DNA of 64,000 bases from Microbacterium arborescens (lineage in GTDB: Bacteria > Actinomycetota > Actinomycetes > Actinomycetales > Microbacteriaceae), in assembly GCF_030369635.1 (NCBI RefSeq), contig NZ_CP128474.1, forward strand, positions 2,170,001 through 2,234,000. The letters are read 5' to 3'. Both the position numbers and the translations under genes were made by a program. The notes below the pieces were generated by a model, which ran no database searches, was not told the origin of the DNA, and saw nothing but the letters and a program-made list of their open reading frames with translations. Below are positions 18,329-27,216 of this stretch, piece after piece. Position 1 is the first letter of the stretch. Each line of letters starts with the position of its first letter.

Positions 18329-18687
18329 CAGGAAGAACACCGGAACCCGGCCCACTCAGCCTTCACGTCGCGAATGTGCTCGCCGGCGAGATCGCGCGGC
18401 GCGGGCTGCGTCAGACCGACATCGCCCTACAAGCGGGCATGTCGGCCTCGCAGCTGTCGCGTGTCCTCGCGGCGAAGAAGGTCTTCACGATCGACCAGCT
18501 CGACGCCGTTTGCCGCGCCGTCGGCATCCCCCTCCTCGATGTCGTCGTCATGCCGGGCCAGCGGTCCCGCCGCCCCCGCGACCGGTCCCACATCCCTCGC
18601 ATCGATGTCGGACCCTCACGCGATACTGAGCGGGCGGTGGCCAAAGCGCCACCGCATGACCGCGGAGGGGATCACGGTGACGGATGA
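18322..18687 (+). CDS. XRE family regulator, tandem copy 2
   Basis: The 121-residue protein has the same helix-turn-helix as copy 1 (GLRQTDIALQAGMSASQLSR) and a longer, diverged, arginine-rich C-terminus. It starts at GTG 18322 in a 14-bp palindrome. Its end overlaps the ImmA/IrrE-like gene by 11 nt. In known XRE-ImmA pairs the peptidase cuts the repressor to relieve repression, so this copy is the best candidate substrate. Confidence 0.8.
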   Translation: MPTGRTPEPGPLSLHVANVLAGEIARRGLRQTDIALQAGMSASQLSRVLAAKKVFTIDQLDAVCRAVGIPLLDVVVMPGQRSRRPRDRSHIPRIDVGPSRDTERAVAKAPPHDRGGDHGDG

Positions 18688-19105
18688 CGAGCTTCTCGAC
18701 ACACTCGATGTTCTCGGCGTCAGCCTGAGCATCACCGATCTGCCACCCGACCGCGACGGCGAGTACGAGCACGGGCTCCGCATCGTCCGGCTCCGTCCGG
18801 GGATGGCCCGCCGCCTCCACCGGTCGGTGCTGGCGCACGAGTGCGCCCACGCCGTCTACGGTGACGTACCACTCCGCGATCCGCACCACGCCGAACGGCA
18901 AGAGGTGAGAGCCGACGAATGGGCGGCACGGATGCTGGTGCCGGTCGACGACTATGCGCGCGCCGAGAGCATCCACGACGGTCACGTGGATGCGATGGCC
19001 CTCGAACTGGATGTCACCGTCGACCTGATCCGGGCCTTCCAACGCACGCTCCAGCATCCTCGCGCCCTTCGCATGCCGGACATCCCGACGGGCGCGTCGC
19101 GGTAG
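18677..19105 (+). CDS. ImmA/IrrE family metallo-endopeptidase
   Basis: The 142-residue protein carries the zinc motif HECAH (H54, E55, H58) and a downstream glutamate-rich segment QEVRADEWAARMLVP typical of ImmA/IrrE, with E76 the likely third ligand. GTG 18677 is chosen because GGAGGGG (18664-18670) lies 6 nt before it; ATG 18656 is in frame but has no ribosome site. Family members cleave a cognate XRE repressor in mobile elements (ImmA-ImmR) or in stress response (IrrE-DdrO). The 11-nt overlap with the XRE gene supports such pairing. Confidence 0.87.
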   Translation: MTDDELLDTLDVLGVSLSITDLPPDRDGEYEHGLRIVRLRPGMARRLHRSVLAHECAHAVYGDVPLRDPHHAERQEVRADEWAARMLVPVDDYARAESIHDGHVDAMALELDVTVDLIRAFQRTLQHPRALRMPDIPTGASR

Positions 19106-19145
19106 CACAGCGTTCCGCATGCAGCCGACCGCATGAGTCGAGACG

Positions 19146-19151
19146 TAAAAT
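19146..19151 (+). promoter_or_regulatory. -10 element of the ole operon
   Basis: TAAAAT is the most consensus-like -10 hexamer I noticed in the window and ends 6 nt before ATG 19158. That spacing predicts a leaderless oleA mRNA. No clear -35 (TTGACA-like) is visible. Confidence 0.55.
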
Positions 19152-19157
19152 CGACGG

Positions 19158-20252
19158 ATGCCCGGATGCGCCTCGAGCGCGGGTCGGAGGCAGAAGCCGC
19201 TGGCCACCGGAGACACCGCGGGAGTCGCATTGCACGGAAACGCCACCACTCGTTACGACGACGTCGCCCTCCTCTCGGTCGCGAGTGTCCTCCCCTCTCG
19301 CGTCACCTCATCCGACGCGATCGAGGAACGATTGTCGGGCGTGCTGCGTGAGCTCAAGCTCAAGCCCGGCCTGCTGCGCCGCGTCGCGGGAGTGAACGAG
19401 CGACGAAACTGGGCGGCGGGCGAGTCGTCGGACGACGCGACGATCCGGGCAGGGCGCCGGGCACTCGACGAGGCCGGCGTGCGCCCCGACCAGATCGGCC
19501 TGCTCATCAACACCTCGGTGTCGCGCAAGCACCTCGAGCCCTCCGTCGCCGTTCGCCTGCATCACGGGCTCGGGCTGCCGACCTCGGCCATCAACTTCGA
19601 CGTCGCCAACGCCTGCCTCGGTTTCATCAACGGCATGAGCCTCGCCTCGGGCATGATCCAGTCGGGCCAGATCGACTACGCCATCATCGTCAACGGCGAG
19701 GATGCCGATGAGATCCAGGTGAACACCGTCGAGCGCCTCAACCGCGGCGGTCTCGACCGCGAAGGCTTCATGAGCGAGTTCGCCTCGCTGACGCTCGGTT
19801 CCGGCGCCGCTGCGGCGGTGCTGGGGCGCGCGAGCGCGAACCCCGGCGGCCATCGCATCGTCGGCGGCGTGACGCGCGCCGCGACGCAGTTCCACGAGCT
19901 GTGCGTCGGGAGCGTCGACGGGATGTTCACCGATGCCAAGGCCCTCCTCAAGGGCGGACTGGCCCTCGTGGTCGACGCGTGGAAGGAAGCACAGTCGACC
20001 TTCTCATGGTCGACGGTCGACCGCTACGTCACGCACCAGGTCTCGTCGGTGCACACCAACGCGATCGTGAAGGCCGTCGGCCTCGATCGCCGTCGCGTGC
20101 CGGTGACCTACCCCCATCTGGGCAACGTGGGGCCGGCCTCGATCCCCATCACACTCGACGCGGAGAAGGCGACGTTGCAGCACGGCGACCGGGTGCTGCT
20201 CATGGGTGTCGGCTCGGGTCTGAACACGAGCATGCTGGAGCTCGCGTGGTGA
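19158..20252 (+). CDS. oleA: OleA, acyl-CoA head-to-head condensing enzyme
   Basis: This thiolase-fold KAS III-like enzyme joins two fatty acyl-CoAs into a beta-keto acid, the first step of long-chain olefin synthesis. Counting from ATG 19158, the active-site Cys is C153 (VANACLGF) and the general base E127 (SRKHLEPS). Their 26-residue spacing equals that of C143 and E117 in Xanthomonas OleA. H293 (VTHQ) and N323 (GNVGPAS) complete the set. The start is either ATG 19158, leaderless after TAAAAT, or TTG 19230 with GCGGGAG before it, which would drop 24 poorly conserved residues. The stop overlaps the next gene as GTGA. Confidence 0.92.
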   Translation: MPGCASSAGRRQKPLATGDTAGVALHGNATTRYDDVALLSVASVLPSRVTSSDAIEERLSGVLRELKLKPGLLRRVAGVNERRNWAAGESSDDATIRAGRRALDEAGVRPDQIGLLINTSVSRKHLEPSVAVRLHHGLGLPTSAINFDVANACLGFINGMSLASGMIQSGQIDYAIIVNGEDADEIQVNTVERLNRGGLDREGFMSEFASLTLGSGAAAAVLGRASANPGGHRIVGGVTRAATQFHELCVGSVDGMFTDAKALLKGGLALVVDAWKEAQSTFSWSTVDRYVTHQVSSVHTNAIVKAVGLDRRRVPVTYPHLGNVGPASIPITLDAEKATLQHGDRVLLMGVGSGLNTSMLELAW

Positions 20253-22927
20253 CCCCCACCGTGCCGCGCGGACTCCCCGGAATCGAGAGCGGCGTGTCGA
20301 CGACGCGCGTCGTCGCCGGTGTCGGAGCCGACGCCGGCGCGCAGCGCCGGTGGCACCTGCTCGACACCGCGTCGGTTCTCGAGCGCGAGGGCATCTCTCC
20401 CGTCGGGACGATCGTCGCGGTGCACGGCAATCCGACCTGGTCGTACCTGTGGCGCGCCCTCGTCGCGACCTCGTTGGAGCGCGCGCGTGCCGGGGGTCCG
20501 GCGTGGCGCGTCGTCGCGGTCGATCAGCTCGAGATGGGCTATTCCGAGCGCACGACGCTGACGCGAGGACTGCCGCAGCGCATCGACGACCTCGGCGCGC
20601 TCATCGACGACCTCGACATCGCCGGCACGCTCGTCACCCTCGGCCACGACTGGGGCGGGCCGATCTCGTTGGGGTGGGCCGTTCGTCACCGCGACCGTGT
20701 CGACGCCGTCGCCGTGCTCAACACCGCCGTCCATCACCCCGCGGGGATGCCGCTTCCTTCCGCTCTGCGAGTCGCAGGCGCCCGGTCGCTGCTGGCCACG
20801 ACCACGGTCAAGACGACCGCGTTCCTCGACACGACCCTGGCGTTGGCCGATCCGCCACTCGCTCCCGAGGTTCGAGCCGCATATCGCGCGCCCTACGCGT
20901 CGAGCGAGCTGCGGCGCGGCATCGGTGCGTTCGTCGCAGACATCCCGGCGACCCCCGAACATCCGAGCACGCCGGCGCTCGATGAGCTGGCCGGTGGTCT
21001 GGTCGATCTGACGGTGCCCGCGCTGCTGCTGCGCGGACCGCGCGACCCGGTGTTCGGCGAGCACCATCTCGACGACCTCGCGCGCCGTCTGCCTCACGCC
21101 GATGTGCACCGTTTCGAAGGTGCCGGCCACATGCTCGCTGAGGAACGGCCGTACGCCGACATCCTGCTCGACTGGCTCGACGACGCCGGGCTCTCGTCCG
21201 CCGACGCGGGTGAAGCCGAGGGCGCCGTCGACCGCGGCGCGTCTCCCGAGGTCGAGGATGCCGACGCGAGCGACGCGCAGGCGTTCGTGCCGATCTGGCA
21301 GCGGCTCGCCGACAGGCGGGACGACGACGACACCGCCGTGGTCGATCTCACGCGCCGAGTCGGCGGCGAACCGCTGGATGTCAGCTGGCGTGAGCTCGCG
21401 CAGCGTGTCGACGAGCTCGCCGCGGGGTTCGCGTCGTTCGGCATCCGACGCGGTGACCGCGTCTCGCTGCTGGTGCAGCCCGGACCGACACTGACCGCCG
21501 TGCTCTACGCGTGTCTGCGCATCGGCGCTGTCGTGGTCGTCGCAGACCGCGGGCTGGGCATCCGCGGGCTCTCGCGCGCCGTCCGCGGCACCGAGCCGGC
21601 GTTCGTCATCGGCGAGCGGGCCGGCCTCGCCGCGGCGCGGGCACTCGGCTGGCCGGGCCGACGCATCTCGGCTCCGAACCTGCCGGCCCCCGCGGCGCGC
21701 GCGCTCGGCGTTGAAGCCTCGCTCGCCGAGATCGCGGCGTCCGGTGCTCGCAGCGCGGTGCCGGCGCCGCCGTCCGCAGACGATGATGCGGCGATCCTCT
21801 TCACCTCGGGTTCGACCGGACCCGCGAAGGGCGTCGTGTACACGCACGCCCAGCTCGCCGCTCTCCGCGACGCCCTCGGTGCGCACTTCGATGTGACCCC
21901 CGACATCGGACTGGTGACGGGCTTCGCCCCCTTCGCCCTGCTCGGTCCCGCGCTCGGCACGCGATCGGCGACACCGCGCATGGATGTGTCCGCACCACGT
22001 ACCCTCACCGCGACGGCGGTCGCCGAAGCGGTCCGCGCCTCGCGTGCCCGCATCGTGTTCCTCTCGCCGGCGGCCGTCGCCAACGTCTGCGCGACCGCCG
22101 GTGCCCTCACTGCCGACGACCGCGCGGCACTCGCACAGGTGCGGACGTTCCTGTCGACCGGGGCGCCGGTGAGCATCGACCTCCTGCGCCGGGCGCAGGA
22201 GTTGATGCCCGAGGCGGAAGCGCATACTCCTTACGGCATGACCGAGTGCCTGCTCGTCACGGACGTCACCCTCGACGAGCTCGAGCGCGCACAGCAGTCG
22301 CCCGATGCGGGGGTGTGCGTCGGTACGCCGATCGGCACGGGAACGGTACGCATCTCCGCGCTCGACGCCGACGGTCGTGCAACCGGAGACCTTTCGGACG
22401 CGCCCCACGTCACCGGCGAGATCGTGGTTTCGGCCCCGCACCTCAAGCGCGGCTATCACCGCCTGTGGGCGACCGATCGCGACGCCGTGCGCGACACCGC
22501 CTCTCACCCCGGGCGCTGGCACCGCACCGGCGACGTCGGACACCTCGACGCCGACGGCCGGTTGTGGGTCGAGGGACGACTCCCCCACGTCATCGTCACG
22601 AACGAGGGCCCGGTCACCCCCGTCGGCCCCGAGCAGCAGATCGAGAAGCTCGACGACGTTCGCCGCGCGGCGGTCGTCGGTGTCGGACCCCGAGGCCGTC
22701 AGGTATGCGTCGCGGTCGTCGAGACCACGCCGGGCGCGCGCCGGCCCGGCCTCGCGCCATCGGCACTGGCCGAACGCATTCGCGCGGCATCCGATGCTCC
22801 CGTCGCCGCCGCCCTCGTCGTCCCGGCGCTGCCCACCGACATCCGGCACAACTCGAAGATCGACCGATCGCGTCTGGCGGCCTGGGCCGAGCGGGTGCTC
22901 GCCGGCGAGAAGCCGAGCGCACCGTGA
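20249..22927 (+). CDS. oleBC: OleBC fusion: beta-lactone decarboxylase and beta-lactone synthetase
   Basis: Two enzymes are joined in 892 residues. Residues 1-310 are an alpha/beta-hydrolase of the haloalkane-dehalogenase type with HGNPTWSYLW and nucleophile D134 (LGHDWGG): OleB, which decarboxylates a beta-lactone to a cis-alkene. After an acidic linker (about 315-350), residues about 355-880 are an AMP-forming ligase-like domain with P-loop FTSGSTGPAKG, YGMTE, and the NSKIDR catalytic lysine region: OleC, which makes the beta-lactone from a beta-hydroxy acid. Such OleBC fusions are known from actinobacteria such as Micrococcus. It overlaps both neighbours by 4 nt. Confidence 0.93.
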   Translation: MTPTVPRGLPGIESGVSTTRVVAGVGADAGAQRRWHLLDTASVLEREGISPVGTIVAVHGNPTWSYLWRALVATSLERARAGGPAWRVVAVDQLEMGYSERTTLTRGLPQRIDDLGALIDDLDIAGTLVTLGHDWGGPISLGWAVRHRDRVDAVAVLNTAVHHPAGMPLPSALRVAGARSLLATTTVKTTAFLDTTLALADPPLAPEVRAAYRAPYASSELRRGIGAFVADIPATPEHPSTPALDELAGGLVDLTVPALLLRGPRDPVFGEHHLDDLARRLPHADVHRFEGAGHMLAEERPYADILLDWLDDAGLSSADAGEAEGAVDRGASPEVEDADASDAQAFVPIWQRLADRRDDDDTAVVDLTRRVGGEPLDVSWRELAQRVDELAAGFASFGIRRGDRVSLLVQPGPTLTAVLYACLRIGAVVVVADRGLGIRGLSRAVRGTEPAFVIGERAGLAAARALGWPGRRISAPNLPAPAARALGVEASLAEIAASGARSAVPAPPSADDDAAILFTSGSTGPAKGVVYTHAQLAALRDALGAHFDVTPDIGLVTGFAPFALLGPALGTRSATPRMDVSAPRTLTATAVAEAVRASRARIVFLSPAAVANVCATAGALTADDRAALAQVRTFLSTGAPVSIDLLRRAQELMPEAEAHTPYGMTECLLVTDVTLDELERAQQSPDAGVCVGTPIGTGTVRISALDADGRATGDLSDAPHVTGEIVVSAPHLKRGYHRLWATDRDAVRDTASHPGRWHRTGDVGHLDADGRLWVEGRLPHVIVTNEGPVTPVGPEQQIEKLDDVRRAAVVGVGPRGRQVCVAVVETTPGARRPGLAPSALAERIRAASDAPVAAALVVPALPTDIRHNSKIDRSRLAAWAERVLAGEKPSAP

Positions 22928-23898
22928 TCGTCCTGGCCACCGGGGCATCCGGATTCCTCGGCCGCGCGGTCGTGGCCGATCTCATCGCCGCCGGGCATGA
23001 CGTGCGCACGCTGCAGCGCCGACCCTCGGGCATCGCGGGAGCACGCGACATCCGCGGCTCGGTCACCGACGCGGCGACCGTGACGGAGGCCGTCGCCGGT
23101 GTGGAAGCCGTCGTCCACCTCGCCGCGAAGGTGTCGCTCGCCGGCGACCGACGCGAGTTCTACAACGTCAACGTCGGCGGCACGACGACCCTGCTCGATG
23201 CCGCCGCGGCGGCCGGGGTGTCGCGCTTCGTCCAGGTCTCATCCCCCTCGGTCGCCCACGCCGGCTCCGCCCTGGCCGGCGCCGCAGCCGATCCGGCCGA
23301 TCCGGTCCGGGCGCGCGGCGAGTACGCCCGCACGAAGGCCGAGGCCGAACTGATCGCCCTCGGCCGAGACACCGAGGCGATGCGCGTCGTCGCCGTTCGG
23401 CCGCACTTGGTGTGGGGTCCGGGCGACCCGCAGCTCATCGAGCGCATCGTGGCTCGCGCCCGACGGCGCACACTGCCCCTCCTCAACGGCGGCACCGCCC
23501 TGATCGACACCACCTACGTCGACAACGCCGCGTCGGGCATCGTCGCGGCGTTGCACCGAGCGGATGCCGTCGGCGGCCGCGCCTACGTCCTCACGAATGG
23601 CGAACCGCGACCCGTCGGCGACCTCATGGCGGGCATCTGCCGGGCTGCAGGCGCCCCCGAGCCGAAGCTGCGCCTGCCGGCCGCCGTGGCCCGTGCTGCC
23701 GGAGCCGCCGTCGAGAAAGTGTGGGACGTCCGTCCCGGCGCCGACGAGCCGCCGATGACCCGGTTCCTCGCCGAACAGCTCTCGACCGCGCACTGGTTCG
23801 ATCAGACCGAGATCCGTCGTGATCTGCAGTGGGCGCCGACCGTCTCGATCGACGAGGGACTGTCACGGCTCGCGGAGCACTACGCCGCGCGTCGCTGA
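22924..23898 (+). CDS. oleD: OleD, 2-alkyl-3-ketoalkanoate reductase
   Basis: This 324-residue extended short-chain dehydrogenase has the NAD(P)-binding GASGFLG (7-13) and the YxxxK catalytic pair in YARTK. It reduces the OleA product to the beta-hydroxy acid used by OleC. GTG 22924 overlaps the oleBC stop as GTGA, so oleA, oleBC and oleD are one translationally coupled operon. The whole pathway is therefore encoded in 4.7 kb. It ends 7 bp before a convergent transporter gene. Confidence 0.92.
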   Translation: MIVLATGASGFLGRAVVADLIAAGHDVRTLQRRPSGIAGARDIRGSVTDAATVTEAVAGVEAVVHLAAKVSLAGDRREFYNVNVGGTTTLLDAAAAAGVSRFVQVSSPSVAHAGSALAGAAADPADPVRARGEYARTKAEAELIALGRDTEAMRVVAVRPHLVWGPGDPQLIERIVARARRRTLPLLNGGTALIDTTYVDNAASGIVAALHRADAVGGRAYVLTNGEPRPVGDLMAGICRAAGAPEPKLRLPAAVARAAGAAVEKVWDVRPGADEPPMTRFLAEQLSTAHWFDQTEIRRDLQWAPTVSIDEGLSRLAEHYAARR

Positions 23899-23905
23899 AT
23901 TCCGC

Positions 23906-24859
23906 TCAGCGCACGCGTCGCCGCCACGGCACGACCGCGATGACGACACCGACGAATGCGACGGCAGCAGCGGTCGTCGCGGCCAACAGCGAAGGCCCCG
24001 ACGGCGGCGGTGCGATCGCGTCGAGGACGATCGACGCGGCGAGCAACCCGACCACCGATCCGAGGCCGAGGAGCAGCACTCCGGTGCGCTTCACCAGAGC
24101 GGCCGAGATGACGATGTACACGACGCCCATCGCCCCGCCGAGGTACATCCAGGGCTCGGCGGGCAGCGCCGACGGCATCCCGTTGACCGTCACGCTCACC
24201 GCCGCGGCGATACCCAGCGCGATCGAGCCGCCTGTGAAGTTCACCACCGTCGTCGAGAGGGGGCTGCCCAGCTCCTGGCGCAACCGGCCGTTCGTCCCCT
24301 GCTGCCAGGCGATGCCGGCTCCCGCGATCAGCGGCAGCGCCAGCATCCACCAGGCGACGGGCTCGCCCCGCTGCCCGAGCGCGCAGAGCACGACGCCGAC
24401 GATCGCCAGCAGTCCGCCGACCAGGCGCGGGACGGTCACGGCCACGACACCGGCGGGGCCGTACCCGACGCGGTCGAGCACCAGCCCTCCTGCCGTCTGC
24501 CCCGCCACGAGACCGACGGTGAACAGCGCCACCCCGATCGTGGCGACCGTGAGCCCCTGGGTCGCGACCGTAACGGCCCCGGCGAGCCCGCCGAGGAGCA
24601 TCCAGATCGGGATGCCGCGCCCCGCACCTGCCACGAGCCGGCGCAGACCCAGCCTGCCGCTGGGCACTGACAGGGTGATGACGAGGATCAGCACCAGTCC
24701 GGTTCCGAACGAGATGGATGCCGCGACGAAACCGTCTCCGAGCGCGGCGCCGAGCGCGCCGTTGATGCGCGCCTGCACGGCGGTGAGGACGCCGATGAAC
24801 ACCGTCGCGGCGATCGCCACGCCGAGCGGTAGAGCTGGGGGTCGGATCTGGTCGGTCAC
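23906..24859 (-). CDS. DMT family transporter (DUF606/YdcZ type)
   Basis: The 317-residue protein has about ten hydrophobic helices arranged as two halves (ATVFIGVLTAVQARINGALG at the start of the first, IAWQQGTNGRLRQELGSPL at the start of the second). The duplicated QxxxNGxL motifs are typical of the DUF606/YdcZ branch of drug/metabolite transporters. The substrate is unknown. It is convergent with the ole operon and could, but need not, relate to it. Confidence 0.88.
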   Translation of the reverse strand: MTDQIRPPALPLGVAIAATVFIGVLTAVQARINGALGAALGDGFVAASISFGTGLVLILVITLSVPSGRLGLRRLVAGAGRGIPIWMLLGGLAGAVTVATQGLTVATIGVALFTVGLVAGQTAGGLVLDRVGYGPAGVVAVTVPRLVGGLLAIVGVVLCALGQRGEPVAWWMLALPLIAGAGIAWQQGTNGRLRQELGSPLSTTVVNFTGGSIALGIAAAVSVTVNGMPSALPAEPWMYLGGAMGVVYIVISAALVKRTGVLLLGLGSVVGLLAASIVLDAIAPPPSGPSLLAATTAAAVAFVGVVIAVVPWRRRVR

Positions 24860-24978
24860 TCGGTCAATAGTGCATCAGGAGCGCCGCACACCACGAACCG
24901 CGGCCTCGCACTGCGTGTGCCCCCTCTTGACGCTGTCGTGGCGAACCGGGAGCGTGGATGAGGAGGACGGGGATCATC

Positions 24979-25344
24979 ATGGGGCGATTCATCTATGGCA
25001 ACGGCAACACCAAGGTCGAGATCGAGGATCGCGCGCTCGCGCACCTGCAACAGGTCATCGGATCCAAGCTGCGCCGCAACGAGTGCTTCTTCTTCACGTG
25101 GCGCGATGATGTGAGCATCGGCGACGGCCGTCGGTCGGTGTGGATCCATCAGAACGCCGACCTGGTCTTCAAGTTCCACGGCCATCGCTCACCGCAGCTG
25201 AATCGCGATTGGCTCGAAGCGCTCACCGCGGTCGCGAACTCCGGCAGCGGCCTCTACCTCACCCCCGAACCCGCGCCGCGCAGCCGCAGCAGCCAGGACC
25301 CCACGCCGCTGCCCGACCGAGCCGACGCGGTCGGTCTCGACTGA
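24979..25344 (+). CDS. DUF7882-like small protein, copy A1
   Basis: The 121-residue protein begins MGRFIYGNGNTKVEIEDRAL and contains LRRNECFFFTWRDD, VWIHQNADLVFKFHG and GLYLTPEP. This is the DUF7882-type family, often labelled ATP-dependent DNA ligase in automatic annotation, although it has none of the ligase motifs and is far too short. The function is unknown. It is about 70% identical to A2 (26281) and more distantly related to A3 (26686). ATG 24979 is chosen over 24958 because it gives the conserved MGRFIYG start. Confidence 0.85.
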   Translation: MGRFIYGNGNTKVEIEDRALAHLQQVIGSKLRRNECFFFTWRDDVSIGDGRRSVWIHQNADLVFKFHGHRSPQLNRDWLEALTAVANSGSGLYLTPEPAPRSRSSQDPTPLPDRADAVGLD

Positions 25345-25366
25345 CACCCGGCCTAGGCTGGTTCCC

Positions 25367-25642
25367 ATGTACGTGGGCACCATTCGTCGGGTCGAGAACA
25401 CCTCCGTCGAACTCGCGGGGCACTCGCTCGAGGAGATCCGGGATCAGGCACAGGCTGCGGCCCCCGAGGGTTTCGACCTCGTGTCGGCACCGGTGCAGAT
25501 GATCAAGGGCAGCACCGAGCTCAAAGCCACCGCGACCTACCAGCGACGCGATGGCCTGCGCGACATCGAAGCAGACGACCGCGCAGCCCTGTTCGCAAAG
25601 GTGCCCGAGGGCTGGCAGCTCGTCAACATCCGGAAGCATTGA
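25367..25642 (+). CDS. Hypothetical 91-residue protein between A1 and B1
   Basis: I do not recognise this family. It begins MYVGTIRRVENTSVELAGHS, is mixed alpha/beta in composition, has no signal or membrane segment, and ends in a basic KVPEGWQLVNIRKH. TAGGCT (25354-25359) ends 7 nt before ATG 25367, a leaderless layout, so it has its own promoter although it lies only 22 bp after A1. Its place in the small-gene patch suggests the same lineage-specific class. Confidence 0.75.
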   Translation: MYVGTIRRVENTSVELAGHSLEEIRDQAQAAAPEGFDLVSAPVQMIKGSTELKATATYQRRDGLRDIEADDRAALFAKVPEGWQLVNIRKH

Positions 25643-25727
25643 CACGACGAGCGCGCGCGCTAGCCCGCCGCACTCGACTTTGCAACCCCGTGCTCGTCGG
25701 GGGGCTGCCGTGGCATCGTGCAGGGCG

Positions 25728-26087
25728 ATGCGTTACGTGAAGTACGGGGGCGAGACTTTCATCACCAGCGATGCTGTCGCCCGTGCCCTGCTGGCTCTGA
25801 CGGCGAGCGTCGCGGCGACCTCGGGAAGCGAGGTCGTCACCATCCTCGCCATCGAGCCCGGTTCGGACGAGCCCGCGCAGGTCGACCTCGTGATCGGGAG
25901 CGGCATCCACATCCTCTCGCGGCCCGCGGCCGTCGACATCCCCGAACCCGACTTCGAGGATGCCGTCGGCTGGTTGCAGCTGCATCCCGACTTCCCCCGG
26001 CGTCAGGCCGAACCCGACGTGGGGTCGAACCCCGAAGACCCGTCGTCGTGGAACGACGACTTCGGCGGAGCGATCGACATCATCTGA
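25728..26087 (+). CDS. Hypothetical YGG-family small protein, copy B1
   Basis: The 119-residue acidic protein begins MRYVKYGGETFITSDAVARA. It shares with the product at 27217 the pattern (M/K)YGG-(V/T)-(F/L)-(I/L)T(S/T)DxVAxALLxL, then a beta-rich middle (LVIGSGIHILSRPA against LLGPGIAIMSEPA) and an aspartate-rich tail. No known domain is evident. The pairing with DUF7882-like genes on both sides of the patch is the only functional clue. Confidence 0.78.
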   Translation: MRYVKYGGETFITSDAVARALLALTASVAATSGSEVVTILAIEPGSDEPAQVDLVIGSGIHILSRPAAVDIPEPDFEDAVGWLQLHPDFPRRQAEPDVGSNPEDPSSWNDDFGGAIDII

Positions 26088-26280
26088 GCCCCGTTCCGGT
26101 CGGTGTGGCCACGACGGCGCCGCCGAGGTGGCCGTCCGTGAGCCATTCCACGCGCGCCCCTTGACTGCAGGCCGAACTACGAGGACCGTTGACAGTCAGC
26201 AAGCATGCAAAGTTGCTTCGGCTCCCCGCTCCCCCATTTCATCGGAGCGGCCGACGCTTTGTGCACGCACGGAGGCCATC

Positions 26281-26637
26281 ATGGGCCGCTTCATCTACGG
26301 AAACGGGAACAGCAAGGTCGAGATCGAGGACCGCACGCTCGCCCACCTGCAACAGGTCTTCGGAGCGAAGCTCCGCCGGAGCGAGCCCTTCTTCTTCACC
26401 TGGAAGGACGACCCGAGTGTGGGCGGCGGGCGGCGGGCTGTGTGGGTCCACCCGAGCGCCGACATCGAGTTCAAGTTCCATGGCAGCCGCGAACCGCGGC
26501 TCAACCGGGAGTGGATCGCGGCCCTCGCCGCCGTCGCGAGCTCTCCCACAGGGCTGTACGTGATCCCGGAGCCGGCGCCGCGGGCGGCATCCTCGCACGG
26601 CGGCGCGGAGCTCCACGGTGAACGCGTCGCCGGATGA
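26281..26637 (+). CDS. DUF7882-like small protein, copy A2
   Basis: The 118-residue protein is closely related to A1 (MGRFIYGNGNSKVEIEDRTL, LRRSEPFFFTWKDD, EFKFHG). A TTGACA -35-like box lies at 26189-26194, about 90 bp before the start. The C-terminal 20 residues differ from A1, while the first 100 align without gaps. It has no cysteines, signal or membrane segment. Function unknown. Confidence 0.85.
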   Translation: MGRFIYGNGNSKVEIEDRTLAHLQQVFGAKLRRSEPFFFTWKDDPSVGGGRRAVWVHPSADIEFKFHGSREPRLNREWIAALAAVASSPTGLYVIPEPAPRAASSHGGAELHGERVAG

Positions 26638-26685
26638 CGGATCTCTCGCGCTCCGTTCTCGCGGCCAGCGGCGTGACCTGAGAGG

Positions 26686-27015
26686 TCAGGCGGCCGCAGG
26701 CTCGGGTACCAACCGCAACCCCGCCGCACTGTTCGCCGCCTCGTTGAGAAGCACCAGCCACCGCCGATTGAGTGCGCCGGACGGCGCCTCCGCGAAGCTG
26801 AAGTACAGCGAGGATGCGCGTGAGATCCACACGCTTCCGTGGCCGCCGTCTCGACCGTCGATCGCGTCGTCGCCGTGCGTGCCGGGCTCACTGCCCCACG
26901 TGAAGATGAAGCTCTCGTCGCGTCGGAGCTTGGTGACGATCACCGCTCGCAGGTGCTGCAGCGCCCAGTCATCGATGTTGATGGCCGGTGCGACACCGTA
27001 GATCAGATGCCCCAT
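26686..27015 (-). CDS. DUF7882-like small protein, diverged copy A3
   Basis: The 109-residue protein on the opposite strand begins MGHLIYGVAPAINIDDWALQ and keeps LRRDESFIFTWG, LNRRWL and GLRLVPEPA, so it is a third family member. It has an insertion of about ten residues rich in Gly and Asp (GTHGDDAIDGRDGGHG) where A1 and A2 have a short turn. It is convergent with A2 across 48 bp and divergent from B2. Confidence 0.8.
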   Translation of the reverse strand: MGHLIYGVAPAINIDDWALQHLRAVIVTKLRRDESFIFTWGSEPGTHGDDAIDGRDGGHGSVWISRASSLYFSFAEAPSGALNRRWLVLLNEAANSAAGLRLVPEPAAA

Positions 27016-27216
27016 GGTCCCCACCCTCTCGAGCAACGGTCCGGCCCCGACCTCGGGACCAGAGCACTCCTGACTCTGAGCGTCATGAGCGGCTGACCAA
27101 AATGTACCTCCACCGGGAGGGGTCACGTGACTGCGCCGTGCGCAGGAAGGGTGCGCGTCGGTCCCCGCTCGCACAACCCGCCTTGCGCACACTGCTCGCC
27201 CGGGGAGAATTGGCGG

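Noticed and set aside
20108..22948. 946-codon open frame on the minus strand opposite oleBC
   Set aside because: It is an antisense shadow caused by GC-rich third positions; composition is Arg/Gly/Asp-rich without domains, while the plus strand encodes clear OleB and OleC motifs.
24979..25344. ATP-dependent DNA ligase
   Set aside because: This label is common for the family, but the protein lacks the KxDG adenylation motif and is only 121 residues long.
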